DNA of 64,000 nucleotides from Myceligenerans pegani. Lineage in GTDB: Bacteria; Actinomycetota; Actinomycetes; Actinomycetales; Cellulomonadaceae. The notes under the pieces were generated by a model. That model was not told the origin of the DNA. It searched no databases and saw only the letters and a list, made by a program, of their open reading frames with translations. The stretch spans positions 1 to 64,000 of the forward strand of contig NZ_JADBGR010000112.1 in the NCBI RefSeq assembly GCF_014892515.1, in the 5' to 3' direction. A program made the position numbers and the translations under genes. The stretch's first letter is position 1, and each line of letters begins with the position of its first letter. This document shows, in pieces, positions 59,471 to 64,000 of this stretch.

Positions 59471-60421
59471 GTGAGCGAGGCACCCAGCCGCACGGAGGGA
59501 GCGGGCGAGATGACGGACACGCTGGTCGACGTCGGCCCGACGCCCGGTGAGCCGCCAGGTGAGCAGCCCGGGGCCGACGTCCCCCGTGACGTGGTGGGGC
59601 GCGTGATGCCGAACTTCGCGGAGCCGCCGCCGCTGACGAGCCACGGCCCGGCCCGCATCATCGCGATGTGCAACCAGAAGGGCGGCGTCGGCAAGACGAC
59701 CACCACCATCAACCTCGGCGCCTGCCTGGCCGAGCACGGCCGCAAGGTGCTGCTGGTGGACTTCGACCCGCAGGGCGCCGCCTCGGTGGGGATCGGCGTC
59801 AACCCGCACGAGCTCGACGTCACCGTCTACAACGTGCTCATGGAACGCGGCGTACGCGTCGAGGACGCTCTCATCGAGTCGGGGATCGAGGGCCTCGACG
59901 TGCTGCCGGCGAACATCGACCTGTCCGCGGCCGAGGTCCAGCTCGTGGGGGAGGTCGCGCGCGAGTCCGTGCTGTCGCGGGCGCTGCGCCCCGTCGTCGA
60001 CGACTACGACGTCATCCTCATCGACTGCCAGCCGTCCCTCGGGCTGCTCACCGTCAACGCCCTCACCGCCGCGCACGGCGTGCTCATCCCGCTGGAGTGC
60101 GAGTTCTTCGCCCTCCGCGGCGTCGCGCTGCTGGTGGAGACCATCGAGAAGGTGCGGGACCGGCTGAATCCCGCCCTCGAGATCGACGGTATCCTTCCCA
60201 CCATGTACGACTCGCGCACCCTCCATTCCCGGGAGGTCGTGGCCCGGGTGCACGAGGCCTTCGGCGACACGCTGCTGCACTCCGTGATCGGCCGCACCGT
60301 GAAGTTCCCGGACGCCACCGTGGCCGCCGAGCCGATCACCGCCTACGCGCCCGGCCACCCCGGCGCGTCCGCCTATCGCCAGCTCGCCCGGGAGCTCGTG
60401 GCCCGTGGCCACGCCGCCTGA
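59471..60421 (+). CDS. parA: ParA/Soj family ATPase
   Basis: A chromosome-partition-type ATPase of 316 residues, the paralogue that sits with scpAB rather than the one beside oriC/parB. A 60-residue acidic/Pro-rich N-terminus precedes the deviant Walker A CNQKGGVGKTTT, then LLVDFDPQGAAS, ILIDCQPSLGLLT, and PLECEFFALRGV. GTG 59471 is chosen: TAGCGT (59458-59463) ends seven bases before it; GTG 59462 lies inside that hexamer. No parB follows; the last 17 bases overlap scpA. Confidence 0.92.
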   Translation: MSEAPSRTEGAGEMTDTLVDVGPTPGEPPGEQPGADVPRDVVGRVMPNFAEPPPLTSHGPARIIAMCNQKGGVGKTTTTINLGACLAEHGRKVLLVDFDPQGAASVGIGVNPHELDVTVYNVLMERGVRVEDALIESGIEGLDVLPANIDLSAAEVQLVGEVARESVLSRALRPVVDDYDVILIDCQPSLGLLTVNALTAAHGVLIPLECEFFALRGVALLVETIEKVRDRLNPALEIDGILPTMYDSRTLHSREVVARVHEAFGDTLLHSVIGRTVKFPDATVAAEPITAYAPGHPGASAYRQLARELVARGHAA

Positions 60422-61430
60422 GGTCCTGGAGGCACCCGGCGACATCGTGTCCGACGGCGACCCGGCCTCCAGCGACGACGTCGTACCCGAGGTGGCGGGT
60501 GCGCAGGACGACGGCCCGGCGCCGAGGCGCACCGCCGGCGGCTTCGAGGTCCACCTCGACAACTTCACGGGACCGTTCGACCTGCTGCTGAGCCTCATCA
60601 CCAAGCGGGAGATGGACGTCACCGAGGTGGCCCTCGCGGCGGTCACGGACGAGTTCGTGGCCCACATCCGTGCCGCGGAGGAGGCGGCGCGCGAGGCCGC
60701 CGACCGGGGGGACGACCACCCGTCGTGGGACCTGGGGGTGGCCTCGGAGTTCCTCGTCGTGGCGGCCACGCTGCTCGACATCAAGGCCGCCCGGCTGCTG
60801 CCCGGCGTGGTCGAGGAGGAACTCGAGGACCTGGAACTGCTGGAGGCGCGGGACCTGCTGTTCGCCCGGCTGCTGCAGTACCGCGCCTACAAGGAGGTCT
60901 CCGCGCTGCTCGCCGAGCGGATGGCCACCGCGGGGCGCCGCGTGCCACGCCTCGCCCCGCTGGAACCGCACCTCACGGCCCTGCTGCCGGAGCTGGCCTG
61001 GACCGTGGACGGGCCGCGCCTCGCGGCGCTGGCCGCCAAGGCGCTGCAGCCGAAGCCGCCGCCCGAGGTATCGCTGACCCACCTGCACGCGCCCGCGGTC
61101 AGCGTCCGCGAGGAGGCGGGCACGATCGTGCGGCGGCTACGGGCCGAGCACGTCGTGACGTTCCGCGCGCTCACCGCAGGGGTGGAGCGCATGGTGGTCG
61201 TGGCGCGGTTCCTCGCCCTGCTGGAGCTGTTCCGGGACCGGCTGGTCAGCTTCGAGCAGGTCACGTCGCTCGGCGAGCTGACGGTGCGGTGGGCGGCGGG
61301 CCCCGGGGACGGCGGGAAGTATCTCGACCCCGACGCCGGCCCCAGCGAGTTCGACGAGGACGACCCGCCACCGGACGCCGCCGGTGCGTCCGACGACGAC
61401 ACGACAGCGATACGGGAGGAGGAGGCGTAG
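60405..61430 (+). CDS. scpA: Segregation and condensation protein A
   Basis: The kleisin that bridges SMC heads in the bacterial condensin. The 341-residue protein has an acidic N-terminal tail (1-45), the conserved FEVHLDNFTGPFDLLLSLI, EFLVVAATLLDIKAARLLP, and the C-terminal winged helix region (VVTFRALTAGVERMVVVARFLALLEL) that binds SMC, followed by an acidic tail. GTG 60405 overlaps parA by 17 bases, and the stop abuts scpB, so the three are one transcript. Confidence 0.94.
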   Translation: MATPPEVLEAPGDIVSDGDPASSDDVVPEVAGAQDDGPAPRRTAGGFEVHLDNFTGPFDLLLSLITKREMDVTEVALAAVTDEFVAHIRAAEEAAREAADRGDDHPSWDLGVASEFLVVAATLLDIKAARLLPGVVEEELEDLELLEARDLLFARLLQYRAYKEVSALLAERMATAGRRVPRLAPLEPHLTALLPELAWTVDGPRLAALAAKALQPKPPPEVSLTHLHAPAVSVREEAGTIVRRLRAEHVVTFRALTAGVERMVVVARFLALLELFRDRLVSFEQVTSLGELTVRWAAGPGDGGKYLDPDAGPSEFDEDDPPPDAAGASDDDTTAIREEEA

Positions 61431-62120
61431 GTGACCGAGACACCCGAGACGGACGTGGCCACGCCCGCCGCGGTCGCCGGTGCGGACCAGGGCACCGAGC
61501 GCGACCAGGCCGCCCCCGGGCCGGCCGCCGACACCCAGGAGGACCTGCCCGTCGTCGACGTCGAGGAGCTTCCCGGCGGCGCGCGCGCCGCGCTGGAGGC
61601 CGTCCTCATGGTCGCCGACGCGCCGGTGCCCGAGGAGCGCCTCGCCGCCGCGCTCGGCCTGCCCCAGGCCGAGGTGCGCGACCTGCTCGACGAGCTCTCC
61701 GACGAGTACCGCGGCGACCTCGGCGGACGACCTCGCGGGTTCGAGCTACGGCGCGGCGCCGAGGGCTGGCGGATCTACTCCTCGATCGCACACGGCGACG
61801 TCGTCGGCCGGTTCGTGCTCGACGGGCAGACCGCGAAGCTCAGCCAGGCCGCGCTGGAGACGCTCGCCGTGATCGCCTACCGGCAGCCCGTGACGCGCGG
61901 CCAGGTCAGCGCCGTACGCGGGGTGAACGTCGACGGCGTCGTGCGGACGCTGCTCACCCGCGGACTGATCGCCGAGATCGAGCAGGACCCGGCCACGGGT
62001 GCGGTCCTGTTCGGAACTACGGGATACTTCCTGGAGCGGATGGGCTACGACTCGCTCGACGAACTGCCGCCGCTCGCCCCGCACCTGCCCGACCTGGACA
62101 CGCTCGAGGGCCTGGACTGA
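61431..62120 (+). CDS. scpB: Segregation and condensation protein B
   Basis: Dimeric winged-helix partner of ScpA in the SMC complex, 229 residues. A ~45-residue acidic tail precedes ARAALEAVLMVADAPVPEERLA, then GFELRRGAEGWRIYSS, LSQAALETLAVIAYRQPVTRGQVSAVRG and GTTGYFLERMG. GTG 61431 starts directly after the scpA stop; the ribosome site GGAGGAGG lies in the last scpA codons. Confidence 0.95.
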   Translation: MTETPETDVATPAAVAGADQGTERDQAAPGPAADTQEDLPVVDVEELPGGARAALEAVLMVADAPVPEERLAAALGLPQAEVRDLLDELSDEYRGDLGGRPRGFELRRGAEGWRIYSSIAHGDVVGRFVLDGQTAKLSQAALETLAVIAYRQPVTRGQVSAVRGVNVDGVVRTLLTRGLIAEIEQDPATGAVLFGTTGYFLERMGYDSLDELPPLAPHLPDLDTLEGLD

Positions 62121-62193
62121 CGCGGCACCGCGCGTGCGACGCCCGGCTCCGTGCCCGACGACCGGCCGGACGATCGGTCCGTGCGTGAGCGAG

Positions 62194-62212
62194 CGATCGG
62201 TACGACCGATCG
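62194..62212 (+). terminator. Small hairpin between scpB and rluB
   Basis: CGATCGGT (62194-62201) and its complement (62205-62212) around a 3-base loop. May be a weak terminator or processing site. Confidence 0.45.
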
Positions 62213-62248
62213 GAGCCGGCGCCACCACAGAACAACCGGAACGGAACG

Positions 62249-63124
62249 ATGAACCAGCACAGCCGCGGCGGGAGCCGCCGCAACACCGAGAACCGCGCCG
62301 CAGCCAACCGCGCCGGTCAGGGCCGTGGCCAGGGACGCCGGCAGCCCGCCCGCCGTCGTGTCCCCTCGGCCGAGCCACCGCGGGACGTGCACGTCGCCGA
62401 CGGCGTCCGGCTGCAGAAGGTGCTCGCCCAGGCGGGCTTCGGCTCGCGGCGCGCCTGCGAGGAACTGATCGAGCGCGGCCACGTGGAGGTCGACGGGGTG
62501 CTCGTGACCGAGCTCGGCGTGCGGGTCGACCCCGCCACGGCGGTGATCCACGTGGACGGGCTGCGCGTGCAGCTCGACCAGGACAAGATCACGCTCGCGC
62601 TGCACAAGCCGCACGGTGTGGTGTCCACCATGCACGACCCGCAGGGCCGCCCGACCGTCGCCGAGCTGATCAAGGACCGCGAGGAGCGCCTGTTCCACGT
62701 CGGCCGCCTGGACGCGGACAGCGAAGGGCTGCTGCTGCTCACCAACGACGGCGAGCTGGCGAACCGGCTGTCCCACCCGAAGTACCAGATCCCGAAGACG
62801 TACGTGGTGACGGTCGAGGGCGGCCCGATCTACCCGCGGATCGTCAAGGACCTGACGCGCGGCGTCGAACTCGACGACGGCCCGGCGCGCCTGGACTCCG
62901 TCAAGGTGCTCCAGGAGGTCACGGACGCCACCCTGCTCGAGGTGGTGCTGCACGAGGGCCGCAACCGGATCGTGCGGCGTATGTTCGACGCCGTGGAACG
63001 CCCGGTGACGCGGCTGGTCCGCACGCGCGTCGGCCCGATCCGGCTCGGGGACCTGAAGCCGGGCCGCACCCGCGTCCTGGGGCGGGTCGAGCTCGGGCAG
63101 CTGATGTCGGACGTGGACCTGTGA
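62249..63124 (+). CDS. rluB: 23S rRNA pseudouridine synthase, RluB/RsuA family
   Basis: Converts uridine to pseudouridine in ribosomal RNA. The 291-residue protein has a basic Arg/Gln-rich N-terminus (1-45), an S4 RNA-binding domain (VRLQKVLAQAGFGSRRACEEL), and the catalytic motif HVGRLDADSEGLLLLTNDG with the active Asp. The C-terminal part has the RNRIVRRMFDAV segment. Assignment as RluB rather than RsuA or RluE follows the common annotation of the gene beside scpB; exact target position is not visible from sequence. Confidence 0.92.
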   Translation: MNQHSRGGSRRNTENRAAANRAGQGRGQGRRQPARRRVPSAEPPRDVHVADGVRLQKVLAQAGFGSRRACEELIERGHVEVDGVLVTELGVRVDPATAVIHVDGLRVQLDQDKITLALHKPHGVVSTMHDPQGRPTVAELIKDREERLFHVGRLDADSEGLLLLTNDGELANRLSHPKYQIPKTYVVTVEGGPIYPRIVKDLTRGVELDDGPARLDSVKVLQEVTDATLLEVVLHEGRNRIVRRMFDAVERPVTRLVRTRVGPIRLGDLKPGRTRVLGRVELGQLMSDVDL

Positions 63125-63129
63125 CGACG

Positions 63130-63189
63130 CACCCGTCGCATCAGCACCCGTCGCATCAGGACCGGACGCATCAGGACCGGACGGAGCAG
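63130..63189 (+). repeat. Four 15-bp tandem repeats between rluB and cmk
   Basis: Units at 63130, 63145, 63160 and 63175: two identical copies of CACCCGTCGCATCAG, then GACCGGACGCATCAG and GACCGGACGGAGCAG. Because 15 is a multiple of three, the cmk frame stays open through all four and would read HPSHQ, HPSHQ, DRTHQ, DRTEQ. Confidence 0.85.
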
Positions 63190-63204
63190 AAGGAGACCAC
63201 CCCT

Positions 63205-63948
63205 GTGAGCACCCCGACCTCGGTCGTCACCCCGGTCGTCATCGCCGTCGACGGCCCGTCCGGCTCGGGCAAGTCGAGCGTGTCGAAGGCTGTCGCGGCC
63301 CGGCTCGGCCTGGCGTACCTCGACACGGGCGCCATGTACCGCGCCGCGACCGTGTGGTGCACCCGGCGCGGCACCGACCTCTCCGACCACACGGCCGTGG
63401 CCGCGGACGTCGTCGCCATGCCGCTGGAGATGGGCGTGGACCCGCGCCGGCCGGGCGTGACGCTGGACGGCGACGACGTCGCCGAGGAGATCCGGACGAC
63501 GGCGGTCTCCGCGGCGGTCTCGAAGGTGGCGACCAACCTCGCCGTGCGCGCCGAGCTGAAGCGGCGCCAGCGGGAGGCGATCGACGCCGAGCGCACCGGC
63601 GGGTTCTCCGGCGGGCGCGGGATCCTCGCGGAGGGCCGGGACATCACGACCGTCGTGGCGCCCGACGCCGACGTGCGGATCCTGCTGACCGCGAGCGAGG
63701 AGGCGCGGCTGCGGCGCCGCGCCCTGGACGTGCACGGGGCGGCCGACGCGTCCGCCGTCGAGGCGACGAGGGACCAGGTGCTGCGGCGGGACCGGGACGA
63801 CGCGACGGTGTCGCAGTTCGAGGTCGCCGCCGACGGCGTCGTGACCGTGGACTCCTCGGACCTCGACCTCGAGCAGACGGTGGAGGCGGTACTGGCGGTG
63901 GTCGCGAACGTCACAGGTATGACCACGGCGTCCGCGTCGTCGGCCTGA
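63205..63948 (+). CDS. cmk: Cytidylate kinase
   Basis: Phosphorylates CMP and dCMP. The 247-residue protein has the P-loop DGPSGSGKSS (residues 16-25), YLDTGAMYRAAT, the CMP-binding RGILAEGRDITTVV, and the lid LTASEEARLRRRA. GTG 63205 is chosen because AAGGAG lies nine bases upstream. An alternative GTG at 63121, overlapping the rluB stop, would add 28 residues made mostly of a His/Gln-rich pentapeptide repeat. The scpB-rluB-cmk order is usual and the GTPase Der normally follows. Confidence 0.94.
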   Translation: MSTPTSVVTPVVIAVDGPSGSGKSSVSKAVAARLGLAYLDTGAMYRAATVWCTRRGTDLSDHTAVAADVVAMPLEMGVDPRRPGVTLDGDDVAEEIRTTAVSAAVSKVATNLAVRAELKRRQREAIDAERTGGFSGGRGILAEGRDITTVVAPDADVRILLTASEEARLRRRALDVHGAADASAVEATRDQVLRRDRDDATVSQFEVAADGVVTVDSSDLDLEQTVEAVLAVVANVTGMTTASASSA

Positions 63949-63972
63949 CCGTACCCCTGAGAGGATGAGCGG

Positions 63973-64000
63973 ATGACCGACGACCTGCGCCCGGCCGAGC
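63973..64000 (+). CDS. Start of next gene, probably GTPase Der (partial)
   Basis: ATG 63973 opens a frame MTDDLRPAE that runs off the window; GAGAGG lies nine bases upstream. Nine codons cannot identify it. Position directly after cmk is where der (engA) is found in most actinobacteria, so that identity is inferred from order alone. Confidence 0.4.

Noticed and set aside
63121-63204. Extended cmk start at GTG 63121
   Set aside because: Possible by overlap with the rluB stop, but the strong AAGGAG nine bases before GTG 63205 fits better. Kept as an alternative in the findings.

Overview
The window is very GC-rich, and many genes start with GTG. Gene content points to a Gram-positive actinobacterium, most likely a Micrococcales member near Cellulomonadaceae/Promicromonosporaceae; this placement is an inference. 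Supporting evidence is an ANTAR response regulator beside polA and rpsA, whiA after rapZ-yvcK, RbpA, OpcA beside zwf, ctaB divergent from tkt, and xerD-parA-scpA-scpB-rluB-cmk. No insertion sequence, prophage, CRISPR array or rRNA was seen.

Layout. 1-1.3 kb: the end of a sugar ABC permease, tRNA-Leu(CAA), then a hairpin and three ~75-bp tandem repeats. 1.4-7.1 kb: pdtaR-like regulator, GNAT, PaaI-type thioesterase, polA, methyltransferase. 7.3-12.9 kb: a complete peptide ABC importer. 13-22 kb: rpsA, an atypical P450, coaE-pcp, uvrB, a riboswitch-controlled TerC gene, an MBL hydrolase. 22-34.7 kb: small genes, uvrA, an unknown double-hotdog protein, a WXG100-calpain protease with a small partner, OsmC, uvrC, rapZ-yvcK-whiA. 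34.8-38.6 kb: a type III PKS cluster (UbiA, PKS, ICMT-like methyltransferase, FAD oxidoreductase). 38.6-44.5 kb: TetR and divergent glycosyltransferase, sulfotransferase, then an operon of a small acidic repeat protein, a GH13 trehalose-synthase-like enzyme and a flavin oxidoreductase. 44.9-55.8 kb: central carbon metabolism, with gap-pgk-tpiA, secG and rbpA on the plus strand and tkt-tal-zwf-opcA-pgl on the minus strand. 56-64 kb: ctaB, a CitE-like lyase, xerD, parA-scpA-scpB, rluB, cmk and the first codons of the next gene.

Two patterns cross gene boundaries. First, polA, uvrB, uvrA and uvrC, although unlinked within the window, each carry TGTCAG plus two bases, exactly eight bases, then TAnnnT, with the start codon 6-7 bases further on. 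This matches the RecA-independent damage promoter recognised by PafBC in mycobacteria, so the excision-repair genes and Pol I look co-regulated. Second, about sixteen genes have a -10-like hexamer exactly 6-7 bases before the start codon and no Shine-Dalgarno sequence, which suggests leaderless transcripts.

The parts most worth following are the WXG100-calpain protein, the P450 lacking the K-helix Arg and the I-helix Thr, the repair-gene promoter set, and several short tandem repeats at gene junctions.
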